Below, in pieces: positions 36,165 to 44,854 of a DNA stretch of 64,000 nt (its first letter is position 1; every line of letters starts with the position of its first letter). The stretch spans positions 310,001 through 374,000 of the forward strand of contig JANQSE010000002.1 of assembly GCA_028284195.1 (NCBI GenBank), written 5' to 3'. The notes beneath the pieces were generated by a model, which saw only the letters and a program-made list of their open reading frames with translations, made no database searches and was not told the DNA's origin. This DNA comes from Balneola sp. Its GTDB lineage: Bacteria > Bacteroidota > Rhodothermia > Balneolales > Balneolaceae. The position numbers and the translations under genes were made by a program.

Positions 36165-37421
36165 ATGGGAAAGCTGGATTCTCAAATTTTGGAGCAAATA
36201 AAAAAGTGTGGAAAAGACGAAGCTTCTCAATCTAAACTTATTGAGCTGTTTACAGGGCTAGTTCAAAAGATTGATACAGCCTTCGATCAATTGTCTTTAC
36301 TGGAAAACGCTGTCAAACATGACTATGATTCGATCCTTATAACCGAGCTTAGTCTGGAAGCTCCCGGCCCTAAGATCGTATATGTAAATGATGGCTTTAC
36401 GAAAATGACCGGTTATACAAAGGAAGAAGCCATTGGGAATACCCCGCGAATGCTGCAGGGAGAAAAAACAGATCAACACGTGTTGGACCGATTAAAACAG
36501 CGGCTTATTGATGGCCAGGCATTTTTCGGGCATACCATTAACTATCGAAAAGATGGGAGTGAATTTGTTAACCAATGGGATATCCATCCGTTAACCAATA
36601 AAGCCGGAGAAATAACGCATTGGGTGTCTTATCAAAGAGATATTACTGACAGGCAGGAATCCAGTAAAATGCTTTTTGATGCCAATATTGATTTTGAAAA
36701 GCTGGAAGAAGAATCGAAACGAACTTTTATTGACCTGGATATACAAGGCAATATTGTGGCGAGTAACAAATCATTCAGAGAAACTTTGGCATTAGATGCA
36801 GACGAGCTAAAGGAAGTGAAGATCTGGGATTTGGTTTCTGAAAAAGATAAAGACCAGGTGAAAGAATTGTTTAACGACTTTAATGCTACTGGAGTTAAAA
36901 ACAGTGTATACAATTGGGAATTTCAGAAATCAAGTGGTGAGATCATTCTGTTTGAAGCAGGTGTGCGATGGTTTGTAAGCAACGACGAAACCATAATAAG
37001 AATCCATTTTGATAATATCTCGCTTAGGGAAAAAGTGATTAATGCCCTCAATAAAAAGGCCCAAACGCTAAACCTCCTTCTTGAAAGCCCCGAGGAATTT
37101 ACATTAAAATTTAAAAGGGCAGATAACGGTAAAATTTACTGCAGCTATGCGTCAAACTCTTTTGGGAGCATAACGGGATTTTCTAAATCTGAAATTTTAG
37201 ATGGAGGTATCGAAATTGTGCTTCAGGAAAGCTCATTGTCAATTTTTAAGGAAGGCATTGAAAAGGCTTTTGAAGGCCATCTCTGTTCACAAAAATGTGA
37301 ATATTTGTGTAAAGAAAGTAATGGAGTTAATGTTATTCAATCTTTCCGTCCGGTGTGGGATGACAAGGAAGAAAACGTGGTAGCCGTAAAAGCAGTAGGC
37401 CTTTTGGAGCTAAGTGCCTGA
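36165..37421 (+). CDS. Triple-PAS sensory protein with a cysteine-less LOV-like domain
   Basis: A 418-residue soluble protein made of three PAS-type domains, about 50-165, 175-290 and 300-415, with no kinase, cyclase or receiver domain. The first resembles LOV flavin domains closely (YVNDGFTKMTGYTKEEAIG, MLQGEKTDQHV, INYRKDGSEF, SYQRDIT), but the photoadduct motif GRNCRFLQ reads GNTPRMLQ, with proline in place of the cysteine. It could still bind flavin or another ligand. The output is probably through protein contact, possibly with the membrane hybrid kinase two genes downstream. A single SufE gene lies between them. Confidence 0.82.
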   Translation: MGKLDSQILEQIKKCGKDEASQSKLIELFTGLVQKIDTAFDQLSLLENAVKHDYDSILITELSLEAPGPKIVYVNDGFTKMTGYTKEEAIGNTPRMLQGEKTDQHVLDRLKQRLIDGQAFFGHTINYRKDGSEFVNQWDIHPLTNKAGEITHWVSYQRDITDRQESSKMLFDANIDFEKLEEESKRTFIDLDIQGNIVASNKSFRETLALDADELKEVKIWDLVSEKDKDQVKELFNDFNATGVKNSVYNWEFQKSSGEIILFEAGVRWFVSNDETIIRIHFDNISLREKVINALNKKAQTLNLLLESPEEFTLKFKRADNGKIYCSYASNSFGSITGFSKSEILDGGIEIVLQESSLSIFKEGIEKAFEGHLCSQKCEYLCKESNGVNVIQSFRPVWDDKEENVVAVKAVGLLELSA

Positions 37422-37498
37422 TTAACAAAAAAGATTGAAAGAACCACGCCAACGAGCTTTTATAGCGTATAATAATTTCGTTTTGTTATCTTCAATCC

Positions 37499-37930
37499 AT
37501 GCATATAGAAGACGTTCAAAACAGGATCATAAAAGAGTTTGGTTTATTCGAAGACTGGACCGAAAGGTACAAGTACATAATTAAGCATGGTGATAAATTA
37601 GCACCACTTAATGAGAAGGATAAAGTGGATAGCAATTTAGTAAAAGGATGCCAAAGCCGAGTTTGGCTGGTTGCCTCAATTAATGAAGCAGGAAAAGTAT
37701 GCTTTGAAGCAGATAGCGATGCAGCAATTACCAAGGGATTAGTATCACTTGTAGTTAGGTTATATAATGAGCAAGCACCGGAAGACATTCTTGAAACCAA
37801 CCCCGATTTTATCTCTGAAATTGGTATGGAGCAACACCTTTCACCTACCAGAGCAAATGGCCTTGCCTCTATGGTAAAGCAGATGAAGATTTATGCTATG
37901 GCATTCAAATCGAAAGTGGAAATTTCTTAA
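37499..37930 (+). CDS. sufE: SufE family Fe-S assembly sulfur acceptor
   Basis: SufE takes sulfur from the SufS cysteine desulfurase and raises its activity during iron-sulfur cluster assembly. The 143-residue protein matches the family over its length: N-terminal IIKEFGLFEDWTERYKYII, the active-site C51 in VKGCQSRVWL, and the C-terminal SPTRANGLASMV. No other suf gene is in the window. It sits between two sensory genes with gaps of 77 and 41 bp. Confidence 0.94.
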   Translation: MHIEDVQNRIIKEFGLFEDWTERYKYIIKHGDKLAPLNEKDKVDSNLVKGCQSRVWLVASINEAGKVCFEADSDAAITKGLVSLVVRLYNEQAPEDILETNPDFISEIGMEQHLSPTRANGLASMVKQMKIYAMAFKSKVEIS

Positions 37931-37971
37931 CTCAAAAATAGCAATTAACATACTTTAACCGAACCATAGGT

Positions 37972-39798
37972 ATGGCGGAAAAATTTTCTCTTACAGGGCT
38001 TTCGGGAGTTCATGTCCAAAATGAGCAAAAGAAAAGTCCAGTTGATAAGCAGCCTTTTAAGATGCCGGTTCTGACCATAGTATCCTATTCGCTGGCAGGA
38101 ATCTGCGCATTCTTTCTTATTGCCTTTGCATTAGATGAATCCATGTCTGTTTCCTGGTTTTTTATATCAGAAACGGTTGCTTTCATTCTTATTCCAACTT
38201 TAGTAAAACAAGGCTTCAGTAAAACCGGAAAGTTTTTACTGATTATTTATGTTGATATCGCCATTATCATTTTAAGTTCAATTTTTGCTGATGCAGGAGA
38301 TGTTCAATATTTTTTAATTCCCACAATGGGGTTGGCTATTCTGTTATTTGATTATGATGAACTGAATCTCAGAAATATTTCCATTTTTATTTCCGTCATT
38401 TCATATTTCGTTGTTGATTACATCACCATAGACAGAGTATCTCTTACAGAAGAAACCATTGATTATGTAAAAATGGGAATAACCGCTGCGGCATTTATTA
38501 CCACGTGGATCATCTTTAACACATTTTCTGAATCAAAAGAGCGGGCAGAAACAAAGATCAGAGAATTCCTTGAAAAAGAACAGGAACTTAACAAGCAGCT
38601 AAGCGATCAGCGGGATGAACTGGAATCAAATGTAGAACAGCTGGAAGAGGCAAAAGAAGAACTGGTAAAAACCAGTCGCGCAAAAACGGATTTTCTTGCC
38701 ACAATGAGCCATGAGATTCGAACACCTATGAATGCTATTTTGGGTATGTCGCATTTGTTAAAAGAAGACAACCCCCGGGAAGATCAGCTTGAATCTATAA
38801 ATATTCTGGATTTTTCAGGAAAAACATTGCTTGCTTTAATTGATGATATTCTGGATTTCTCTAAAATTGATGCCGGGAAAATTGAATTTGAGGAAACTAA
38901 TTTTGAACTGAAAAAACTGGTCAGCACTATTTCAGAAACGTTCAAAATCACTGCAAACAACAAAAAAGTTGAGCTGATTACCGAAATTGGTGAAAAACTG
39001 CCAAAATACCTTACAGGTGACCCTGCAAGGCTGACCCAAATATTAAATAATCTGGTAAGCAATGCATTAAAATTCACAGAAAAAGGCTGGGTAAAAGTAT
39101 TAGTGCAGCTTCTTGGAGAAACCGAAAAACATGCCAGGGTTCGGTTTCAAGTAATAGATACCGGAATTGGAATTGAAGAAGATCGTTTGGGATCGGTGTT
39201 CGAAAGCTTCACACAAGCGAGTACTAAAACAAAACGATTGTTCGGGGGTACAGGCTTAGGTCTTACTATTAGTAAACAGCTGGTTGAACTACAAGGTGGA
39301 ACAATATCGGTAGAAAGTAAGCTAGGCAAAGGCAGTACATTTACAGTAATACTTGAATTTGCCAAAACATCCAGGAAAGAAGTTTCTGATGCAGGTATTG
39401 TTGAGGAAGAAGGAGGTAATTTGCAAGGCATTAAGGTTTTGGTTGCCGAAGACAACCTTATAAATCAAAAAGTGATACAGAGCTTTCTTTCTCGTTGGAA
39501 TGTTGAGGCCAAAATGGTTGAGAATGGGGTTGAGGCAATAAAAGAATTAACGGCCAATAAATTCGATATCCTATTGATGGATCTTGAAATGCCTGAAATG
39601 GATGGTTTCGAAGCTGCGGCCGCAATTCGTAAGCTGGATAAGTCTGCTAAAAGAAATATTCCTATAGTTGCATTAACTGCAGCGGCTTTAGATGAAGTAA
39701 AAGAAAAAGTATTTGCGGTAGGGATGACGGACTATGTAACCAAGCCATTTAATCCGGTTGAGTTGAGAAAAAAGATTGCCGAGTTGACTCAAAAATAA
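37972..39798 (+). CDS. Membrane hybrid sensor histidine kinase/response regulator
   Basis: A 608-residue two-component hybrid. Six hydrophobic segments (about 25-185) form a membrane sensor, followed by a coiled coil (185-235), a HisKA domain with H247 in MSHEIRTPMNAILGM, an HATPase_c domain (ITEIGEKLP through KGSTFTVILEFA, about 340-465) and a receiver domain at the C-terminus with EDNLINQKV, phosphoacceptor D537 in LLMDLEMPEMDGF and the K in VTKPFNP. No DNA-binding output is present. The ligand of the membrane sensor is unknown; the soluble triple-PAS protein upstream could feed into it. Confidence 0.92.
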   Translation: MAEKFSLTGLSGVHVQNEQKKSPVDKQPFKMPVLTIVSYSLAGICAFFLIAFALDESMSVSWFFISETVAFILIPTLVKQGFSKTGKFLLIIYVDIAIIILSSIFADAGDVQYFLIPTMGLAILLFDYDELNLRNISIFISVISYFVVDYITIDRVSLTEETIDYVKMGITAAAFITTWIIFNTFSESKERAETKIREFLEKEQELNKQLSDQRDELESNVEQLEEAKEELVKTSRAKTDFLATMSHEIRTPMNAILGMSHLLKEDNPREDQLESINILDFSGKTLLALIDDILDFSKIDAGKIEFEETNFELKKLVSTISETFKITANNKKVELITEIGEKLPKYLTGDPARLTQILNNLVSNALKFTEKGWVKVLVQLLGETEKHARVRFQVIDTGIGIEEDRLGSVFESFTQASTKTKRLFGGTGLGLTISKQLVELQGGTISVESKLGKGSTFTVILEFAKTSRKEVSDAGIVEEEGGNLQGIKVLVAEDNLINQKVIQSFLSRWNVEAKMVENGVEAIKELTANKFDILLMDLEMPEMDGFEAAAAIRKLDKSAKRNIPIVALTAAALDEVKEKVFAVGMTDYVTKPFNPVELRKKIAELTQK

Positions 39799-39959
39799 GT
39801 TGTGAGCTTATTCTTTTTGAAGGTTCTTCTTCATGATTATTTTAAATAAGGAGTGGAATAAATCGATCCATCAAGCTTTTCAATTTTATCCATACCAAAT
39901 TTGGTAGATTAAAAAGAAAAGCCCAGAAAGTGTAAGTCGTTGGTTTTTTTATTTGCAGA

Positions 39960-40010
39960 AGTACACCCGAGAGGATTCTCCCAAAGGGATGCCTTCGGCG
40001 GAACCTCTGA
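39960..40010 (-). repeat. tRNA 3'-end relic with palindromic T-loop insertion
   Basis: AGTACACCCG (39960-39969) is identical to the 3' acceptor region of the adjacent tRNA-Arg (40047-40056) and is followed, at the same distance, by GATTC (39974-39978, versus 40061-40065). Here GATTC is separated from GAAC (40001-40004) by a 22-nt insert (39979-40000) containing TCCCAAAGGGA and GCCTTCGGC hairpins, while AGAGG (39970-39974) and CCTCT (40004-40008) keep the T stem. It looks like a duplicated tRNA 3' half interrupted by a small palindromic element. Confidence 0.6.
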
Positions 40011-40011
40011 T

Positions 40012-40044
40012 AAAAAAATAGCCTCTGGAAATCATCAGAGGCTA
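40012..40044 (-). terminator. Rho-independent terminator of tRNA-Arg
   Basis: On the minus strand TAGCCTCTG pairs with CAGAGGCTA (plus-strand arms 40019-40027 and 40036-40044) around an 8-nt loop, and seven T follow (plus-strand A run 40012-40018), directly after the tRNA 3' end. Confidence 0.88.
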
Positions 40045-40048
40045 AAAG

Positions 40049-40122
40049 TACACCCGGCAAGATTCGAACTTGCAACCGCCTGATTCGTAGTCAGGTACTC
40101 TATCCAGTTGAGCTACGGGTGC
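40049..40122 (-). tRNA. tRNA-Arg (anticodon ACG)
   Basis: The minus strand folds into a full 74-nt tRNA: acceptor GCACCCG with CGGGTGT, D-arm GCTCAACTGGATAGAGC-like core (TAGCTCA to TAGAGTA), anticodon stem CCTGA/TCAGG around loop CTACGAA (anticodon ACG, read as ICG), and T-arm GCAAGTTCGAATCTTGC. The 3' CCA is not encoded (ACTT follows), so it must be added. It is followed by its own terminator. Confidence 0.95.
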
Positions 40123-40183
40123 ATTTAAAAGGCAGTAAATTTTGAAGAGTGCCAAAGATAAAGACTTCTAATCCGCTTTACAA

Positions 40184-40219
40184 TACAAAGCCTTCTCTTT
40201 TAAATAAGAAGGCTTTGTA
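40184..40219 (-). terminator. Stem-loop after ahcY
   Basis: TACAAAGCCTTCT (40184-40196) and AGAAGGCTTTGTA (40207-40219) form a perfect 13-bp stem with a 10-nt loop, 24 bp past the ahcY stop codon on the minus strand. The following T content is weak, so it may act as a terminator or as an mRNA 3'-end stabiliser. Confidence 0.7.
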
Positions 40220-40242
40220 CGAAATTAAAAAACCGAACAGTA

Positions 40243-41550
40243 TTAATACCTGTACTGATCTGATTTGTATGGCCCTTTAATTGGAACACCAATGTATTCG
40301 GCTTGTTCTTTGGTGAGTGTTTCCAACTCCGCCTCGATTTTTGAAAGATGCAACCGTGCTACTTTCTCGTCCAGAGATTTTGGCAGTACATGTACACCAG
40401 GTTCGAATTCTTCCGGTCGGTTCCAGAGTGCGATTTGTGCGAGTGTTTGATTGGTGAAACTGTTGCTCATCACAAACGATGGGTGGCCTGTTGCATTTCC
40501 GAGATTCATAAGTCTTCCTTGTGATAGCAGCACTACTTGTTTGCCGGACTTTAGGGTAAAAATATCAACCTGCGGTTTAATATTCTCTTCTTCGGAATTT
40601 TCTTTTAACCAGGCTACATCAATTTCGTTATCGAAGTGGCCGATGTTACCTACAATTACTTTGTCTTTCATACTTTCAAAGTGGCGTCCGGTAACAATGT
40701 CTTTGTTACCGGTTGCTGTTACAACTATATCAGCTCGTTTAGCCGCTTCATCCATAGTCTTTACTTCAAAGCCATCCATTGCTGCCTGAAGAGCACAAAT
40801 CGGATCAATTTCTGTAACTATAACACGAGCTCCGGCGCCTTTGAGAGAGGCCGCTGTTCCCTTGCCCACATCACCATAACCGGCAACAACAGCAACTTTT
40901 CCGGCCATCATTACATCAGTAGCACGCCGAATAGCATCTACTGCAGATTCTTTACAACCGTATTTATTGTCGAATTTAGATTTGGTTACCGAATCATTTA
41001 CGTTAATTGCAGGGAGAGTAAGTGTACCTTTTCTTTCTCTTTCAATAAGGCGAAGAACACCAGTGGTAGTTTCTTCAGAAATTCCGTTGATACCCGGTAT
41101 CAATTCCGGGTAGTTGTCTAATACCATATTGGTTAAGTCTCCACCATCATCAAGAATCATGTTCAACGGCTGCCCATCCGGAAAAAACAGGGTTTGTTCA
41201 ATACACCAGTCGAATTCTTCTTCTGTCATCCCTTTCCATGCGTAAACCGGAATGCCTGCTTCGGCAATTGCAGCAGCTGCATGATCCTGGGTGGAATAAA
41301 TGTTGCATGATGACCAGGTAACATCCGCACCTAATTCAACCAGGGTTTCTATCAAAACAGCAGTTTGAATGGTCATGTGTAAACAACCGGCAATGCGGGC
41401 ACCCTTCAATGGTTGTTCGTTTTTGTATTCTTCACGAATGGCCATCAAGCCCGGCATTTCAGCTTCAGCAAGCTCGATTTCCTGACGTCCGTATTTTGCC
41501 TGGTTAATATCTTTTACTTTGTACGCTAATTTCTCTTTTACTTCTGACAT
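40243..41550 (-). CDS. ahcY: S-adenosylhomocysteine hydrolase
   Basis: AhcY splits S-adenosylhomocysteine to adenosine and homocysteine, recycling the methyl cycle. The 435-residue enzyme has the NAD-binding [33 protein letters not shown] with the substrate-binding lysine and aspartates, and the C-terminal [11 protein letters not shown] tail used in the active-site cap. Length is that of the bacterial type. It is 13 bp downstream of a thioredoxin-like gene on the same strand and ends before a strong stem-loop. Confidence 0.97.
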   Translation of the reverse strand: MSEVKEKLAYKVKDINQAKYGRQEIELAEAEMPGLMAIREEYKNEQPLKGARIAGCLHMTIQTAVLIETLVELGADVTWSSCNIYSTQDHAAAAIAEAGIPVYAWKGMTEEEFDWCIEQTLFFPDGQPLNMILDDGGDLTNMVLDNYPELIPGINGISEETTTGVLRLIERERKGTLTLPAINVNDSVTKSKFDNKYGCKESAVDAIRRATDVMMAGKVAVVAGYGDVGKGTAASLKGAGARVIVTEIDPICALQAAMDGFEVKTMDEAAKRADIVVTATGNKDIVTGRHFESMKDKVIVGNIGHFDNEIDVAWLKENSEEENIKPQVDIFTLKSGKQVVLLSQGRLMNLGNATGHPSFVMSNSFTNQTLAQIALWNRPEEFEPGVHVLPKSLDEKVARLHLSKIEAELETLTKEQAEYIGVPIKGPYKSDQYRY

Positions 41551-41563
41551 GTTTTAGATAATT

Positions 41564-42100
41564 CTAAGATTGTTTGTTTTCTTCTATAATTGCTTTGGCT
41601 TTTAAGTAATCACCTTCTGTTCCTCGACTCCCAACTTCTGCCTGAATAAGATACCCATCCGGGTCAACAAATATTTTGAAAGGGATACCAAAACTAATCA
41701 CTTTGGGCCCTATCAGGTTAGTATCAAGCAGGAAATTAAAATCATATCCTTTTTCTTCCATAAATGCCTGCACTTCTTCAGGTGTGTCTCCATCCTGCAG
41801 GTTTACAGCAAAAACTGCAAAATCATCTTTGTACTCTTTTCGAAGCGAATCCATTGCCGGAAATACCTGTAAGCATGGCCCGCACCATGTTTCCCAAAAA
41901 TCGATTAAAACTACTTTTCCTTTATAGTCCTGAACAGAAACTTCATTTCCGTCAAGGTCGGTAAAAGTTGAGTTCCAGATAATCTCATCAATTTTTAGTT
42001 GTTCTTCGGTTAGCTCACGAGGGTTTTGCCGCGGCTGCGCACAAGAAATAAAAAGACTGATGAATAGAAGTATAGTTAGTTGTGGGATATATTTTTTCAT
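41564..42100 (-). CDS. TlpA/ResA-like thioredoxin lipoprotein
   Basis: From the ATG at 42100 this is a 178-residue lipoprotein: signal peptide MKKYIPQLTILLFISLFISC with the lipidated Cys at 20, then a TlpA-like thioredoxin domain with W72-C73-G-P-C76 and the FGIPFKIFVDPDG cis-proline region. A farther ATG at 42151 would add 17 residues in front of the signal peptide and is less likely. Such periplasmic or outer-membrane-anchored thioredoxins reduce disulfides in cytochrome maturation or in secreted proteins. It is just upstream of ahcY on the same strand. Confidence 0.9.
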   Translation of the reverse strand: MKKYIPQLTILLFISLFISCAQPRQNPRELTEEQLKIDEIIWNSTFTDLDGNEVSVQDYKGKVVLIDFWETWCGPCLQVFPAMDSLRKEYKDDFAVFAVNLQDGDTPEEVQAFMEEKGYDFNFLLDTNLIGPKVISFGIPFKIFVDPDGYLIQAEVGSRGTEGDYLKAKAIIEENKQS

Positions 42101-42168
42101 AGCACAATTATTTAACAATCGAAGATAAGGTATAGTTCGGAGAAATGGCATATTAAGACTTGATTAGG

Positions 42169-42200
42169 TTGATAGTTAAAGCAAACAAATCCTATCTTTA
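42169..42200 (+). promoter_or_regulatory. Possible promoter of lhgO
   Basis: TTG at 42169-42171 and TATCTTTA at 42193-42200 (one change from TAnnTTTG) with a 21-nt spacer, ending 3 bp before the ATG, would imply a very short or absent leader. The match is suggestive only. Confidence 0.3.
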
Positions 42201-42203
42201 TGA

Positions 42204-43409
42204 ATGCCTGAAAAAACATATGATTTCACTATTGTTGGAGCCGGTATTGTGGGGCTTTCAACAGCGTATAAGTTGTCTTTTGCTTTTCCTGATGCGGATG
42301 TTCTTGTTCTTGAAAAAGAACCGAGAGTAGCGGCACACCAAACCGGAAAAAATTCAGGGGTTATTCATTCCGGCATTTATTACAAGCCGGGAAGCTATAA
42401 GGCCAAAAATTGTATTAACGGCAGGCACCAATTGGTTGATTTTTGTAAGAATAATAATGTGCAAATAGATATTTGCGGCAAGGTAATTGTAGCAACCGAT
42501 GAACATGAATTACCGCGGCTGCAAGCAGTTTTTGAGCGGGGGTTGGAAAACAAAATTGAAGGGCTTGCAAGAATTTCTGTTGAGGAATTAAAAGACATTG
42601 AACCCCATGCACATGGAGTTGGAGCAATTCATGTGCCCTGTGCCGGTATAGTTGATTATTCCGGGATGTGCCAAAAGCTTCTGCAAAAAATTGAAGAAGC
42701 AGGTAATACTGTTTTATTTGATCAGGAAGTTATGGGTATTAAGACAGGGCAAAGTAACCTGACGATTAGAACTAAACAGGAGAATTATAATTCGCAGTAT
42801 TTGATTAATTGTGCGGGTTTGTATTGCGATCATGTGGCAAAATTTGCCGGCGTAAAGCCGCCGATACAGATTGTACCTTTTAAAGGAGAATATTATGAAT
42901 TGAAGGAAGAGGCTGAATATTTAGTTAATCACTTGATTTATCCGCTTCCTCATGAGGATTTTCCTTTTCTTGGGGTTCATTTTACCCGCATGGCATTAGG
43001 AGGAATAGAATGCGGGCCTAATGCGGTTCCGGTATTTAAACGCGAAGGTTATGAGAAGCTTTCTTTTGATATAGAAGAGGCTTTAGAGATGATGAATTAC
43101 CCGGGGTTCTGGAAACTTTCGTTAAAGCATTGGCGCATGGGTGTGGATGAATATCGCCGTTCACTATCAAAAAGTGCTTTTGTTAAAGGGTTACAAAAGT
43201 TAATTCCGGAAGTTAAAGCCGAACACTTGAGAGTGGCTCCATCGGGTGTGCGGGCAATGGCACTTTTACCAAACGGGGAAATTCTGGATGACTTCCATTT
43301 TGAAGTTGCCGAGCGTCAGCTTCATGTACTTAATGCCCCAAGTCCGGCAGCAACCGCAGGACTGGCTATTGGAGATGAGATTGTAGAAAAGGTCAGGGCT
43401 TTATTTTAA
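42204..43409 (+). CDS. lhgO: L-2-hydroxyglutarate oxidase/dehydrogenase
   Basis: A 401-residue DAO-family flavoprotein. GAGIVG (12-17) binds FAD, and the NSGVIHSGIYYKPGSYKA segment, KGEYYEL and HFTRMALGGIECGPNAV are hallmarks of LhgO, which oxidises L-2-hydroxyglutarate to 2-oxoglutarate and feeds electrons to the quinone pool. The C-terminal LNAPSPAATAGLAIGDEI closes the FAD site. The gene is divergent from the tlpA-like gene and is followed by a 107-bp gap before the chimeric lipoprotein. Confidence 0.93.
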   Translation: MPEKTYDFTIVGAGIVGLSTAYKLSFAFPDADVLVLEKEPRVAAHQTGKNSGVIHSGIYYKPGSYKAKNCINGRHQLVDFCKNNNVQIDICGKVIVATDEHELPRLQAVFERGLENKIEGLARISVEELKDIEPHAHGVGAIHVPCAGIVDYSGMCQKLLQKIEEAGNTVLFDQEVMGIKTGQSNLTIRTKQENYNSQYLINCAGLYCDHVAKFAGVKPPIQIVPFKGEYYELKEEAEYLVNHLIYPLPHEDFPFLGVHFTRMALGGIECGPNAVPVFKREGYEKLSFDIEEALEMMNYPGFWKLSLKHWRMGVDEYRRSLSKSAFVKGLQKLIPEVKAEHLRVAPSGVRAMALLPNGEILDDFHFEVAERQLHVLNAPSPAATAGLAIGDEIVEKVRALF

Positions 43410-43516
43410 AGGACTAGCCAATTACCCAAATTTTTCACCTAATTTAAATTTTTTTTGTAACAATATCCGGGGAGAGTGCTCTTACACCAGGTAAAGGATT
43501 AACCAAGATGTGAGGT

Positions 43517-44854
43517 ATGTTCCAGATGCGATATAAGATAGAAATAGTGCTGCTGCTATGGCTGGCAGGAGTGCTTTGGCAAGGATGCGGCAATATTACC
43601 AACGAAACAGAACCTGAACCGGCAGCGCAACCCTTAGCATTTAGCTATATATCCCGCACAACAAGCGATAATAAAGCCAAACAGCCCGAATCGCGGTATG
43701 CATGCTTTATAAGCACCAAAACCGGTACAGCAGAACTACCCTGGAGATTCTGGAATGTATACCTGCATTACCCCGAAGCGGTAGCCGCCGCTGCCGGAGC
43801 CAACCAAGCCCTGGTCAGGATCCGGTTGAGCTCAGAGGAAACCGGTGGGTTAGAAAAGATCGCCAATTGCAACATACCTGCCAGCCGCCAAGCCTTAGCA
43901 ATGGCAAAAGGGCTGCTGCTGAAAAACGTTAAAAGCAGCCCAGTTACCCGGAAAGGCAAGCCGTGGGGCTCGCCCAACAGCGAAGGGTTTTACTGCCCGG
44001 AGTATTACCATTGGGGAGATGAAACGCAAACCTGGTGCTTAAACTCCGATGGAGTTGTCAGCCTGCCGGAAGTTGTGATAGAGCAAGAAGAAGGCCCGCC
44101 ATCGGGGGAAGGGGCAACAGACCCATACACCCCGCCGCCTACCGGGGATGGCGACACCGGAGCAAGTGGAACCCCATGTACCAACTGTGATCCAAATGAA
44201 GAAAAAATAGAAGTTATAATTGATACATCTTTTAAGAATAATCCATGCCTGGATGCTGTGTATAAGCAGGCAGGTGAAGCGGTTGCTTATAAAAACATTC
44301 TCCAAAATTTTGACGGAGAGTTCTCCGTTGCACATTTGAAGTTAAGTGCAGGAGTAAGTCAAACTAATCCTAATGCCAATGCAGTTACCAAAGCTCCAAA
44401 CAACTACATTATTGAGATTATGTTTAATCCAAATAAATTGAATCGACCCAGTTTAAGTGTAGCCAGAACTTTGATGCATGAATTGATCCATGCCGAGATG
44501 TATAGAAAACTATTATCTCTGGCGAATCAAGGAGACTTGAACTATTCGGGTTGGTCAATACAGGAACAAAGAAGTTATGTTAATAGCATAAGAAATAATT
44601 TTCCTGGTATTTACGATTATTACAGAAGATATGTAAAGAATTGGCAGCATGAACAAATGGCCCAGCATTATCGTGGGCAAATTGAACAAGGTCTGAGGCA
44701 GTTCGATAATTCAAAACCTCAATCTTTATATAATACTTTGGCTTGGGTAGGATTACAAAACACAGCAGCATGGAATAATCTAACGATAGCTCAAAAAGAA
44801 AACATAGCAGAGACCTCCGAAAACTTTGATAATTCAGGCCCATGCGGAAATTAA
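43517..44854 (+). CDS. Chimeric lipoprotein with HELIH metallopeptidase-like C-terminal domain
   Basis: A 445-residue protein I do not recognise as a whole. It has a lipoprotein signal (GVLWQGC, Cys24), an N-terminal region to about 220 that ends in a Pro/Gly/Asp-rich linker (GPPSGEGATDPYTPPP and GTPCTNCD), and a C-terminal domain with H321-E-L-I-H325 in LMHELIHAEMY, the zinc-binding HExxH motif; later histidines in NWQHEQMAQHY may supply the third ligand. The context and motif resemble SprT-like or polymorphic-toxin metallopeptidases; that is inference. Base composition changes sharply at the linker: sampled 60-base lines are 60% (43741) and 70% GC (44101) before it but 40% (44341) and 37% (44461) after. 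A secreted protein starts inside its last codons. Confidence 0.78.
   Translation: MFQMRYKIEIVLLLWLAGVLWQGCGNITNETEPEPAAQPLAFSYISRTTSDNKAKQPESRYACFISTKTGTAELPWRFWNVYLHYPEAVAAAAGANQALVRIRLSSEETGGLEKIANCNIPASRQALAMAKGLLLKNVKSSPVTRKGKPWGSPNSEGFYCPEYYHWGDETQTWCLNSDGVVSLPEVVIEQEEGPPSGEGATDPYTPPPTGDGDTGASGTPCTNCDPNEEKIEVIIDTSFKNNPCLDAVYKQAGEAVAYKNILQNFDGEFSVAHLKLSAGVSQTNPNANAVTKAPNNYIIEIMFNPNKLNRPSLSVARTLMHELIHAEMYRKLLSLANQGDLNYSGWSIQEQRSYVNSIRNNFPGIYDYYRRYVKNWQHEQMAQHYRGQIEQGLRQFDNSKPQSLYNTLAWVGLQNTAAWNNLTIAQKENIAETSENFDNSGPCGN

Noticed and set aside
36324-36652. Functional blue-light LOV receptor
   Set aside because: The photoadduct cysteine is replaced by proline, so classical LOV photochemistry is not supported.
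40265-41121. Plus-strand frames within ahcY
   Set aside because: Opposite-strand shadows of a strongly conserved gene.
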